A stretch of 64,000 nucleotides of DNA, taken from Ahaetulla prasina. Taxonomy: Eukaryota; Chordata; Lepidosauria; Squamata; Colubridae. The notes under the pieces were generated by a model, which was not told the DNA's origin, ran no database searches, and saw nothing but the letters and a program-made list of their open reading frames with translations. This document shows positions 53,139 to 63,790 of this stretch, in pieces; position 1 is the stretch's first letter, and each line of letters starts with the position of its first letter. The position numbers and the translations under genes are program-made. The stretch covers positions 228,702,794 through 228,766,793 of the forward strand of contig NC_080540.1 in NCBI RefSeq assembly GCF_028640845.1. The letters are read 5' to 3'.

Positions 53139-54120
53139 GTATATAAATAGCAACTCAGATTGTCTTTTTTAAAAGATTGTAGCTCATAGTTACCAGAACA
53201 AGGATTTCAGGGATGTCATGGCCCCGTTTTCTCCATCTTGAATCACTCAAAGACTGTAAAAAAATTGGGAAAAATGAAGTCAATTATTTTTTTGTGTGCA
53301 CCATTAATTATCATAGGATGAATTAAATCAAATGTTCCCGATGCCATAGAGACACCATTTAGCAATTGTAATTCAATCCTATAAATGTTGAAGAAATAAA
53401 TTGAATTTTCTTCCATACTACTGGCTTCTGGGTAAGAGTGCATAGATCTGCATTAAGTAGAGTCTGAATGGATGAGTATTTTTAAATTAATCTGTTTGAA
53501 AATCCTTTTTGGGTATTTGATTCTGTTGCCTCAGCAACTTCCATAAAAGTGATTTGCAAGCTATATTCCTTTACTACTTTTTCTTTCATTCTGCAATTGT
53601 GGTTAAAAGCCCATGGCTTTCAAACCACTTAAATGTAACACAATTTTCATAGCTCACATTACAGGCTAAGTAAGAGTTTTACTTACTGTGTTTGTGACAA
53701 GCCCAGACAAATTCTTTGCAAAGTCCAGACAGATAAATAACACTCCAATTACCACTCGGAGGCAAAGTTCTCTGACTCAGTTCAATACATTATCCAAGTT
53801 TATTTATTTATTTATCCATTCCACTTCTCCATAGTTAACGAAAATGAGTTCCCATTGTTATCGTGGTCTTTCTGGAGGATGGGAAACATTCTTCTATTTT
53901 TGAAAGCAAGTTCAGTTGTTATTTATAGGTAAACATCACATATTTTGTTGTTTTCAGGGCCTAACTTCCCATATATCCCCCAAAATCCAACAGTAAACTA
54001 TCTTCCTCTTTCACATAAAAAATATAGGACTTAAAAATCGGGATAAGCACCAGATAAAAGCAAAGAGATACAGAAAACTCTTATTTAATGGTAATCCAGA
54101 TTTTCATAGGGAAGATCTAA
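53139..54120. other. Unassigned sequence
   Basis: Includes a short TTTA run at about 53799-53815. No element or exon recognised. Confidence 0.4.
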
Positions 54121-54134
54121 TAGAACTGAATTAT

Positions 54135-54302
54135 GGGATCCTTGGTACTGTCTGATCTTGCTTGATTTCTTGCAGATGTTTCATTACCCAACTAGGTAAC
54201 TAGCACTGATGATGTTACCTAGTTAACTAATGAAAACAACCAAGCTCAGAGAACACCTAGGACCCCACAGTTCAACCCTGAGGTACAAATATTTGCTTCT
54301 GT
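54135..54302 (+). mobile_element. Penelope-like insertion with hammerhead motif, head-to-head, 14-bp target duplication
   Basis: Flanked by TAGAACTGAATTAT (54121-54134) and TAGAACTAAATTAT (54303-54316), 13 of 14. The left arm in reverse reads GTTACCTAGTTGGGTAATG then AAACATCTGC. The right arm has CTGATGA (54206-54212), GTTACC and GAAA (54232-54235), then CCTAGGACCCCACAGTTC. CUGAUGA-helix-GAAA is the hammerhead core, though the 3' side of helix II (AACTAAT) has decayed. Both arms cover overlapping parts of the same element. Confidence 0.68.
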
Positions 54303-54316
54303 TAGAACTAAATTAT

Positions 54317-55186
54317 CCTTGTCAGTAGAAACAGTGATAAGGATAAATTTTATATTTTTTTTAAAAATATTCTAAAAGCCTTCAATAAGATATTCTAAAA
54401 GTCTTTAGTAAAAAAACAATGACATTTAGTAAACAGGTCTCTTAATTTTGTAAAATGACAAGCAGACCCAGAAATAAAATAAGTACTGAGCAACCTCCTA
54501 ACACAACAAAACTCTAGTTAACTAGCCCACAAGGCTCACTTCTTCATTGATTAAGGCTAACTTCATGTTTAACTAGCTCTCTCTGCTTCCTTCCAGTGGC
54601 CAATAGATTTTTTCCAATCCAGATTTTGTAACTCTACATATAACATATGGCTCTATCTTCTAGTATGATTTCTTGTTTATATGTAAAAATAAGTCACAGA
54701 TTGGCATTGGGCACATAAAACGGAAAGCTCCTGGCCACTTAATAAGAGGCATATGAGTCTGTGAATTTGAGTTTTGTTTGGGCTCTTTATTATTTGTGCA
54801 CGTAAGATTAAATTATGATGTGGCAACATTTGCAAGTGCCCCTTCTAGGTCCCAGTGGCAAGGCAGTGTTGTCTAGCAGTGGTTGTGAGCTCATACACTT
54901 CTTCCTCACTCTTCTTTCTTCCCATACTTACTTTAGCCACCTCCTACCGTGGGTAGGTGTCATTAATTCTGTCCCCTTTAAAAGTCAGTGCCCACCATAG
55001 ATAACATTGATTGTATTTGCATAAACACTTTCCCACTGTGAGAATTCCAAATCACCATGAGAATCCCGACTTGGTCAAAGGAGAATGCTATGTAATAGCC
55101 ACAAAATGTAGTTTTATACTGCTCTCTACATTTATTAAATGAACTTATTCTGTTTACAAACACTTTATTAAATATATTGTTAGAAA
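54317..55186. other. Unassigned sequence
   Basis: No element or exon recognised. Confidence 0.4.
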
Positions 55187-55395
55187 GCCAGTTTGGTATA
55201 GTGGTTAAGGCATCAAGCTAGACACTGGGAGACTGCGTGTTCGGGTCTTGACAAAAAGCTAGGAGAGTGACCTTGGGCCAATCACGCTCCCTCAACCCTA
55301 GGAAGAAGGCAATGGCAAACCACTTCTGAAATCTTGCCAATAAAATTGCGGAGACTTGTACAGGCAATCAGTGGGAGTCAACATTGTTTCAAAAA
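55187..55395 (+). mobile_element. tRNA-derived SINE, near complete
   Basis: The head GCCAGTTTGGTATAGTGGTT contains an A-box-like tract, with GCGTGTTCGGGTCTTG as a B-box-like word. It continues GACCTTGGGCCAATCACGC, AAGAAGGCAATGGCAAACC and GGAGACTTGTACAGGCAATC. Reference copy for the degraded ones at 36295, 38377, 44905, 30590 and 15000. Confidence 0.8.
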
Positions 55396-57523
55396 ACAAA
55401 ACAAAACACCACCCTCCTAAAAAATCCTCCAAACATATTAAAAATATTTACCTTGCTTGTATGAGATTTGTCTTATTTTTTATTGACCAAGTAAAATAAT
55501 GAGATTATCTTGGTTCATTATATTTTCAGTAAATGATGTGAATCCCACTGACATCCACTGCCCCTGTAGCAAAATGTATTTTCAGGGAATAATATAAAAG
55601 CAGGGGTTTTGTTCCCTTTCTTTTTCTTCTTATGGTAGTATTTTCCCACAGGTGCAGGGCCCACTTTTTTTTATTTTAGCACACAAAGAACACATTGGAC
55701 AATGTTTCCTTGGGTGAAACTCCAAGCACAAACCCCAGTCCAGTAAGCTTTCATAGCCATGTTCACACAGAGTTACAGAGTTGTTGTTGACAGCAGAAAC
55801 AACAAGCACAATGCAAGGATATTACTTTGATTAAAGAGTACAACAACACTGATTAATTTGGCTCTCTAGAGCATGGGTCTCCAACCTTGGTCCCTTTAAG
55901 ACTTGTGGACTTCAACTCCCAGACTCCCTCAGCCAGCTTTGCAATATATCTTACAATATACAGTAAAGGGAGCACAAAAATACTGTAAGACATCCTAGAT
56001 CTGAAGGAATGAAATATTCTTATTAAATACAGTACATTGTGTTGTGTAGGTGTTCCCTTTATTTTTTTGAGCAGTGTAGTTCTCAGAAACAACTGAGGAA
56101 AGAGTTTCAGGCTGTGGGCCTTTGCTTCAATTGTAAAGTTGTAAAATTGAACATAAAAAAGGCATAATGTGAGAGGATCCGCAGTCCAAGGCGAAGTGTA
56201 TATTGCCAGCAAGTGCTGGTCTGTTTCATGGTATTAAATGTTTTGCTGTGTTGTCTCTCTCGAGACTTAGTGTGCATGAACCAGCAGCTGTTTCCCTTGG
56301 CTCAAAGTTTTTATGACTTTATTTTGGACAAATCTTTAACATTTTCATTTTGAATTTTCCCCAACTCAGTTTTGCCCTTTGAAATTTGTTTTAGATTTTA
56401 CGGTGGGTTCTTCCTGTCTCTCACTTGCCTTCCGTACAGCTGTATTCCTTGGAGTCTAACAACTATGGTGTTACTCTTTTCTCGATGAACATGTTCCGTG
56501 AAGGAGAAGGCAAAATATAATGGATGGAAGGAACGAGAGAAGGGGAGCAAGGGAGCAGGGGAGAGAGAGAGAGAGAGTAAGTTCAGGCTCTTTATAATAC
56601 TAACCTTGTGTATCTTCTCTGAACAAGTTCAATCTAACACTGTATAAATACACAGTAGACTAAAGCTATTCAACAAACATTTTCTGTGAATGGAGGTATT
56701 AGCAAAGGCTTAGGCCCTGCCTGAATTCCCATGAAATTTATAAATATTTCTTTCATTTGTTCTCCATTTACAATTAGCTGCGGTCAAGCTGATCAAAGGC
56801 AGACTGGGCGGGTTGCATGTGAACCAGCCTCCTTCACAATGACATTCACAAAGTAGAATGAAATATGAAATATCAGGTTTCCATGGAAGTATACACTTGT
56901 AAAACTCTGAAAGAATAGGAGGCTTTTCACACTGAATAATGTGAAACATTTGGTACAAATGGTTGCAGGCTTCTATAGAGGAAAACCAAGAGCCCAAATC
57001 TATTAGGCAATAAAACAGAAGCAGGCAACATTTTAAACAACAAGCTCTTCCAGTTGTTTTAAATTGCAATTTGTTGAACTTTTCCCCATGCAAGCGATAG
57101 CTTAGCTTCAAGTATTACAACATGGTCAGAAAAAACAGAGGAGCAGCAATGATTGTTGATTTTTCTTTCTTTCTTTCATACAAGACATTATCAGGATTTG
57201 TCAAAAATATTATAATATGTGTATCAAACTTGAAAAGCAATTATCTGAGAAATGAAACATAGACCACCATGTAATCTCTATAGGTATAAATTCCACATTT
57301 AGTCTTAGCCCAGGCAACGTGCCTGGTAGATCTGTCTGACATCTTATTGGATCTTTCTGTCCTCTTCCCTCACTTTGATGACTGTCATCTCCTGGGACCT
57401 TACATTCTAGCCACAGTAGCATCAATGGTCAATAATGGACAGCTGCCCTCTGAAAAAAATCCCAGCATGCCCTGAAGTCATGCTTTTTAATTGAACCAAC
57501 CACATATTACTAACATGCAGAGC
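55396..57523. other. Mostly unassigned; one foldback half copy
   Basis: At 55876-55942 GGGTCTCCAACCTTGG...CAGCCAGCTTTGC is a left half of the foldback MITE. A GA run lies at 56560-56577. No exon recognised. Confidence 0.45.
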
Positions 57524-58108
57524 TGGCAATGGAGTCAGACAACAATGAGGCTGAGGAAGAGACTGGGCCAGTCCTGGAGGCTGGGTAAGGCCCGGATGGG
57601 GGCTCTGTGTCGGAGGATGAGGTGGGGCCAGGGTCATTGGGAAGTGAGGTACGGACTCCAGAGCCTCCAGAGACTGACAGTAGTGAGGAAGAGGAACAGG
57701 AGAAGCCTGTTTCTAATGCATGCATGAAAAGAGCTGCCAGAAGGCAAGAGCAGCTCAAGCAAAGAGGATGACTCAGGAGTAGGGCCAAGAGATAAATGGC
57801 CCCTCCCATAAGGTTTAAAAGACCAGCAACGGCATTTGGGCTCTTTGGCGGAAAACAATGTTGATAGCTTCATCTTGTTGAAATTATTTTGTATTGGTGT
57901 CTTCTGAACTTTTGCCAAGAAAGGCCTTTGGCAGTTTGCCTAATTGGACCAAAATTGGTGATAGGACTGAGGAATTGGGTTGGGAGGAATTTGCTTTAAT
58001 TTAGTTGAACTACGCTGGGAATGAAGTAATTCTCAGCTATTTGAATAAAGTTTGTTTGTTTTTACACTGACTGAGTTTCCTACTACCTACTTGGGCCTGG
58101 GTCACAAC
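57524..58108 (+). mobile_element. LTR-like element, second copy
   Basis: Colinear with 42801-43398: GTCCTGGAGGCTGGGTAAGGC, CCAGAGCCTCCAGAG, GCCAGAAGGCAAGAGCAGC and the end CTTGGGCCTGGGTCACAACA. The first 25 bp are missing or diverged. ATTTGAATAAAGTTTG near 58039 may be the polyadenylation signal. Confidence 0.6.
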
Positions 58109-58115
58109 AACTAAG

Positions 58116-58161
58116 TAAAACCAAACCAAACCAAACCAAACCAAACCAAACCAAACCAAAC
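58116..58161. repeat. AAACC tandem repeat
   Basis: About nine CCAAA units. Confidence 0.95.
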
Positions 58162-58597
58162 AACTATGAAACCATTTGTTCTTAGACGACACCAAGTGCT
58201 TATTGCTAGAGACAAGTTACATGACATCAATAATCATCCAAGATTCATTACTGCAATGAATCTCATTTTATACACAGAGACTCCATCTATATGCAGGTTA
58301 TCTAGACGTGTAGAAGGCACGTAACTAAATGTGAATTAGTATCTCAAGCAGAAAACAGTGTTTGATTTTTTTTTCTCATTTCTAGAAGATGTCAAAATTC
58401 ATACAATTAGCCATTGTTTTAAATCACACGCTTTTATACTGCACTGTGTTGCCCCATAGTTTCCGTAATCTTAATGTTTTAGTGGGGTTTTGATTTTTAT
58501 TATCTGTATTCATAATTCCTAATTTTAGTTAGTTTCCTACAGTCTTTAGGTCAGGCTGACACCATGGGATGCTTATCAATGTCATCACTTAATGCTA

Positions 58598-58799
58598 CAG
58601 TAAAACCTCTGGTCACAAACACTTCTGCCATGACCAAATTGGGTTGCAACCAAAAAATTCACAATTTTTTTTTCACAGCTGATTTCTCCTTCTGCACCTT
58701 TTTTTTTGTAAGCACCATATTTCCAAAATTAGGTTAGACCAAACTGGGTTGCGACCAAAGTTCTGGAACGAATTATGGTTGTGACCAGAGTTTCTACTG
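58598..58799. mobile_element. Tigger/mariner-like MITE, second family
   Basis: CAGTAAAACCTCTGGTCAC and GTGACCAGAGTTTCTACTG are inverted termini flanked by TA (58596-58597, 58800-58801). Inside, AAATTGGGTTGCAACCAAA and AAACTGGGTTGCGACCAAAG recur. 202 bp. Confidence 0.88.
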
Positions 58800-58801
58800 T
58801 A

Positions 58802-59418
58802 TATGATTCTAGTCGAAGGACAGACCATTCAGGTCAAAAAGGACTCAATGTGGCACAGAGGAAATGCTGAAATAAAGATACCTTACTAACAATAGCAATA
58901 ACTAAGAACACAGTTGGGCAATGCCTGTTATCCCTGGGTACATCCCACTAATCAGAGAGAGGAAAAGTCAGGGAATTCCTAGAGAAGTCCTATTTTGGAG
59001 AGACTGCTCTAGACAATTATCTCTCTCCTGCCAGCTGGAAGAGAAACTTAACTCTGTGTTCATTTCTGTTTGTCTAACACTATAGATCAAAGGAAACTGT
59101 ACTCACTCATCTAAGGATCAATTATCATGTTCACAAAGCATGCTTCTCTTTTCTACTTGATCCAGTTAAATGAGTTTTGTGAAAACAGTCAATATTTCTG
59201 CAGAAAAAAAAACCAGTATGTACAAACAAGGGGGGAAATGTACCAATGAGACTATACATTTATGGGAAATTTGATAAGCTACTGAAAAGTTTCCAGACTT
59301 TTTCCTTTTGTTTTTCCTTTTCCTTTTTTGCCATCATGGTACTTGAAGTTTCCATCACTGAGCTTCTGCATGATAAAGGCAGGAACCTATGATCCTTCAA
59401 CTTTTGATAAACCTAGGC
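58802..59418. other. Unassigned sequence
   Basis: No element or exon recognised. Confidence 0.4.
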
Positions 59419-59515
59419 CAGGGGTCTGCAAACTTGGCTCTTTTAAGACTTGTGGACTTCAACTCCCAGAGTTCCCCAGCCAGCAAAGCAAAGCTGGTTG
59501 AGGAACTCTGGGACT

Positions 59516-59570
<55 letters not shown>

Positions 59571-60163
59571 TTTTGTCACACAGTATATATAAGCATAAGC
59601 ATGAAATAATTATACAGCATATAAGCATATATATGAGTATGAGTATGTAATAACTATATTAATTGGATATAACAAAAGGAAACAATAGGACAGGAACGGT
59701 AGGCACGTTTGTGCTCTTATGCACGTCCCTTATAGACCTCTTAGAAATGGGGTGAGGTCAATGGTAGATAGTTTTTGGTTGAAGCTTTGGGGATTTTGGG
59801 AAGAGACCACAGAGTCAGGTAGTGTATTCCAAGCATTAACAACTCTGTTACTGAAGTCATATTTTCTGCAATCTTTTCAAGATTGGAGTGGTTAACATTA
59901 AGCTTAAATCTATTGTGTGCTCATGTATTGTTGCAATTGAAGCTGAAGTAGTCTTCGACAGGAAGAATATTGTAATAGATGATTCTATGAGTTAAACTCA
60001 GGTCATGTCAAAGGCGGCGTAGTTCTGAATTTTCTTGAATTTATTCTTGAATTTATTGAATTTATTGAATTTATTAAATTTATTGAATTTTCTTGAATTT
60101 ATTGAATTCTTGAATAAAGTTGATGTCCACAAGTCTTAAAAGAGCCAAGTTTGCAGAACCCTG
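59419..60163. mobile_element. Foldback hAT MITE split by a LINE
   Basis: Left part 59419-59512 (CAGGGGTCTGCAAACTTGG...GAGGAACTCTGGGA) and right part 60119-60163 (TTGATGTCCACAAGTC...CCAAGTTTGCAGAACCCTG) are the two ends of one palindromic MITE. Confidence 0.88.
59513..60118 (-). mobile_element. LINE 3' end (CR1-like) inserted in the foldback MITE
   Basis: A TTTA tail (59514-59572) then TTTTGTCACACAGTATATA, GGACAGGAACGGTAGGCACG, CAGTCAGGTAGT-like words and AGTAGTCTTCGACAGGAAG. Antisense to 30030-30470. The right end shows a local TTGAATTTATT reiteration (60040-60110) next to the truncation point. Confidence 0.8.
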
Positions 60164-62011
60164 GCCTTCAAGCAACTTAACAATGAGAAAGTAGACAATA
60201 GACAATAGAAGTCAACAATCTCTGAAGACAACAAACTCCTCATCTCTACCATCCAGTTCAATTGAACCATTGTGGTGAATATCATAGACCTATTCTCCAG
60301 GGATTTGCCATCCCTTTTAAATGGCTGCCTAGACTGGTAGCCCTCACATCTCTGTATATTAAATTTTCTACATTTAGTATACATTATGAACATAGCTTTT
60401 TTTGTCATTCCTGAACCCAAGCCATTTGAACAGTTGACTTTGATTACCAATATTATGGAAAGAGGCCAATGTTTCTCTCATTCCTTTGTGAGTTATGGGG
60501 CATCCAGAGATTGTTTTATGAATTTCCTGGGAACCTGACTTGCAAGGGCCACATTGAGTGAAGTGGAATTGTCTTGGACCACATATAAAATATATCATAC
60601 AGTTAATGAGTATAAATCACTTAATAATATTAGAAGTTTGGGATCTTGTGGGGCTGCATTATTAGCTGTCCAGGGCCACATGCGGCCCATGAATTGCAGT
60701 TTGGACATGCCTGGTTTAAAGCATTTTCATTTCACCACATTAGGGTTTAATCATCGGAACTGGGGCTCAATAAATCTGCTAATAGAATCTCTGTCAGTGG
60801 AATTTTTTCATCCAATTGTAATTTTTTGGATGAGGGGGAAATAGATTATTTGTCACTTTCTTTTTTTCCTTCTGCTCCCTTGAGATCTCTGCATATCTTC
60901 TCCAGAAGGTTATGAGCCGTCTGGACCATTAGGTGAAGTTTGATTAGAGAAGAATAAGAGAGAGTTTTGATGCCACAGGGAACAGTTTCCTTGACACATG
61001 TTTAGAGATGATCCTGGCAGTAGAATAAAACTATGAATCCAATAATTGATATGGAAGAGGTCAGCTTGAAATCATTTTGCTTCAAGGATGTTGGGTTTCA
61101 GCCATTTTTAGTAACCATTTTGTTTCTCCTAAGCATCATTTCTGCATCTAACATGTTTCCTTGGTAGTGTTTAGAATCCACATTATCCCACATATTTTGG
61201 TTGGGTTTTTTTTTAATTTATTTTTTAAGGCTAGTAAATCTTTATTTAATGAAATTTCTTTTCAGACTTATAGGCATCCATCCAGCAGTTTGGAAGATGT
61301 AACAATGAAGCTCATGATTCAAACCTGCTTGAAATATATGAACAAATGATAACCAGTTGTGATAGTCGCTCACATTTTTACAATATTTAAAAATATGTCT
61401 GAATATCCAGAAATAATTTTGTGATTTGATTTATTCCCATTCTACTTGAAGTGTTTAATAGATGCAATATGGGACAACCAAAAAATCTTGCTTATTACAG
61501 TTATTAGCTTGGTAATTCTCCAAGATGAAATCATACTTTAAAGGTTATAAATATACATTTTTATTGTTGATTTTATGCTGAATTTGAAATATTGCTTCTC
61601 CGCTTTCATATTTTCAGTGCTGTATTACAGTACTATAAATCAGCTTAGCAGTAAAGGAATTCTAATTGGTATCAGGTGATTTTCTTTCTGTTTTTTAAGA
61701 AGAGGGGAAAAGTTAAAGGTACATCCTTTGTGAACAAAGATAGGTTCTGCTGAAGTCCTTTTAATAAAATCAGATGTGTGTAAAATGTATCTGATTTATC
61801 TTCTTGAGATCAGTCAGTTAAAAGAATGCCCCATATACACATCAAAGTGTACATAAAAATTGAAAACTATCATAAAGGTGCCTCTTAAATGGCTAACAAA
61901 ATACATAGAATATTTTTCCTTTGTCTATTTTATTTTCATTTCCTATTTCATTAATGGATAGCATGCTTGTTGCTTCTTTCTATGCTTATAAGGTTTATAA
62001 AGCCTTAAAAT
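60164..62011. other. Mostly unassigned
   Basis: CACATGCGGCCCATGAATTG with TTTGGACATGCCTG (about 60675-60714) resembles one end of a hAT-type element. No exon recognised. Confidence 0.4.
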
Positions 62012-62287
62012 GGGCCGGTTTAGCTCTGCCTGGTAAGGCCTGTTATTAAGAACACAAAAGCCTGCAATTACTGCAGGTTCGAGCCCGGCCCAAGGTTGAC
62101 TCAGCCTTCCATCCTTTATAAGGTAGGTAAAATGAGGACCCAGATTGTTGGGGGGGTAATAAGTTGACTTTGTAAATATATACAAATAGAATGAGACTAT
62201 TGCCCTATACATTGTAAGCCGCCCTGAGTCTTCGGAGAAGGGCGGGGTATAAATGTAAACAAAAAAAAAAAAAAAAAAAAAAAAAAA
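62012..62287 (+). mobile_element. tRNA-derived SINE with L2-type tail and poly(A)
   Basis: The head GGGCCGGTTTAGCTCTGCC has an A-box-like word. GGTTCGAGCCC (62076-62086) is a canonical B box. The middle GGTTGACTCAGCCTTCCATCC is shared with the Sauria-type SINE. The tail GCCGCCCTGAGTCTTCGG plus AGAAGGGCGG matches the L2 3' end at 30780. A run of about 27 A follows. Transcription by RNA polymerase III and mobilisation by L2 are inferred. Confidence 0.88.
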
Positions 62288-62509
62288 TATTGGGAAAATA
62301 TTTTTTAGTCATTAATTATGAACCTGGCAAGTTACTGAATTCTGCATTATTCAACCCCAGAATTCTTTTATGACTTTAGCTATAGAAAACTCATGTAAAT
62401 TGGAAAATCTCTCATCTACAATCAAATGAAGCCTTCCAGGTCTTTCTATCCAGTTTTCTTCTTTTTCCCCAATTTTATATTTATGTTAATTATATAGTAA
62501 TGTATATGA

Positions 62510-62536
62510 TATTTGTGTGTGTGTATGTGTGTGTGC

Positions 62537-62577
<41 letters not shown>

Positions 62578-62725
62578 GAGAATAAATTAGTACTGAATTG
62601 CCAAACAAATTATTTATTCATCATATTTTTGAATCGTGCATCTCCCTCAGAGAGGTACTCTGGGCAGTATATAATAAAATGTTAAAATATAAAAACAGTA
62701 TATAAAAATTAAATAAATTTAGAAA
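62510..62725. repeat. Direct repeat copy 1: GT/CT/CA microsatellite plus L2-type tail
   Basis: TGTGTG-CTCTCT-CACACA compound repeat, then GAATAAATTAGTACTGAATTG to AAATAAATTTAGAAA. Recurs at 63791-64000 with an offset of 1,275 bp. The segment GCATCTCCCTCAGAGAGG...GGGCAG resembles a LINE 3' tail. Confidence 0.9.
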
Positions 62726-62765
62726 GAGTCAAGAATGATTAAACACTGTTAAAATTAATTAAAAG

Positions 62766-63001
62766 CAGTGGTGAAATCCAATTTTTTTTTACTACCGGTG
62801 CTGTGGGCGTGGCTTGGTGGGCATGGTGTGGCCTGGTGGGTATGGCTTGGTGGGTGTGGCAGGGGAAGGATACTGCAAAATCCCCATTCCCACCCCACTC
62901 TGGGGCCAGCCAGAGGTGGTATTTGCCAGTTCTCCGAATTGCTCAAAATTTCCGCTACCAGTTCTCCAGAACCTGTAAGAACCTGCTGGATTTCATCCCT
63001 G
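62766..63001. mobile_element. hAT MITE family A, exact 8-bp target duplication
   Basis: CAGTGGTGAAATCCAATT to GCTGGATTTCATCCCTG, flanked by ATTAAAAG on both sides (62758-62765, 63002-63009). 236 bp. Closest in this window to 9435-9697. Confidence 0.93.
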
Positions 63002-63151
63002 ATTAAAAGGCAAGGTGAGGACTCCCAGGGCACCAGCCAGCCCTACGGCTGTGTGCTCCTCTGGGCTCCCCATGAAATGCCCGAGAGCCATGTTTTGATT
63101 CCTTTTCGGAGGGCCAAGAGAGTCGAGGCTGCCTTACCTTCCAGGGGGGGG

Positions 63152-63256
63152 GCAGAATCGGGGTGAAATGCTCCCGGATCGGACCAGCTCGCGCGATCCG
63201 GTAGCGATGGCGGCTGCTGGTTCGGAGGACCGGTAGCAAAAATCCCTGTCCCCGCC
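63152..63256. mobile_element. hAT-type MITE segment (family B-like)
   Basis: GGGGTGAAATGCTCCCGGATC and GACCGGTAGCAAAAATCCCTG resemble the ends of 15108-15419. CpG-rich. Confidence 0.6.
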
Positions 63257-63261
63257 CCCTG

Positions 63262-63517
63262 CCTCTGCTGAACCGCACCATCAGCAGAGGTTTTTTTTTT
63301 TTTACTTTTAAAAGCCGGTTTTGCTTCAGCCAAAACATGCCTTTAAAAGTAAAAAAAAAAACCCTTTGAGGATCCTGCCCCTCAGCTGAGATCGGTAGAG
63401 ACTTTAAACTTTTAAAAAAAAATTAAAGTCTCCTCTGATGATCTCACCTGAGTTCCTCATCAGCTGAACCTTACTTGTACTCTTACTTGTAGAAAACATG
63501 TTTTCTACAAGTAAGAG
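63262..63517. repeat. Cluster of consecutive hairpins
   Basis: Four stems follow one another. CCTCTGCTG/CAGCAGAGG (63262-63270, 63282-63290). A T-rich ACTTTTAAAAG stem with its A-rich partner (about 63291-63314, 63341-63361). GAGACTTTAA/TTAAAGTCTC (63398-63407, 63423-63432). A 38-bp perfect palindrome at 63480-63517. Confidence 0.85.
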
Positions 63518-63639
63518 AGATTCTAAGGCACTTACCTGATTACTGTTGAATGCATGGCTCTTTTTCCAGCCCGAAAGCAGTTTCAGTTTCAGCCAGACAC
63601 AATCAATCGCTTAGCTAATCTATTTCCTCGGTAATCAAC

Positions 63640-63685
63640 TGGCTGGCTTTGCTGGCTGAAGAACTCTGGGATTTGAAGTCCACAA
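63640..63685. mobile_element. Foldback MITE, half copy fragment
   Basis: GGCTTTGCTGGCTGAAGAAC...GATTTGAAGTCCACAA, followed by AAAATA repeats. Confidence 0.6.
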
Positions 63686-63790
63686 TAAAATAAAATAAAA
63701 TAATAAAATAAAATATTTGTGCAGCTTTCTGAGATTTGGTGTGTTTCTGTAGTGTTTCACTCTAACTACACAAACACACAAAAGCTCAGA

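Noticed and set aside
62012..62093. Functional tRNA gene
   Set aside because: A B box is present, but the acceptor and anticodon arms do not fold properly and the sequence runs on into a SINE body and tail.
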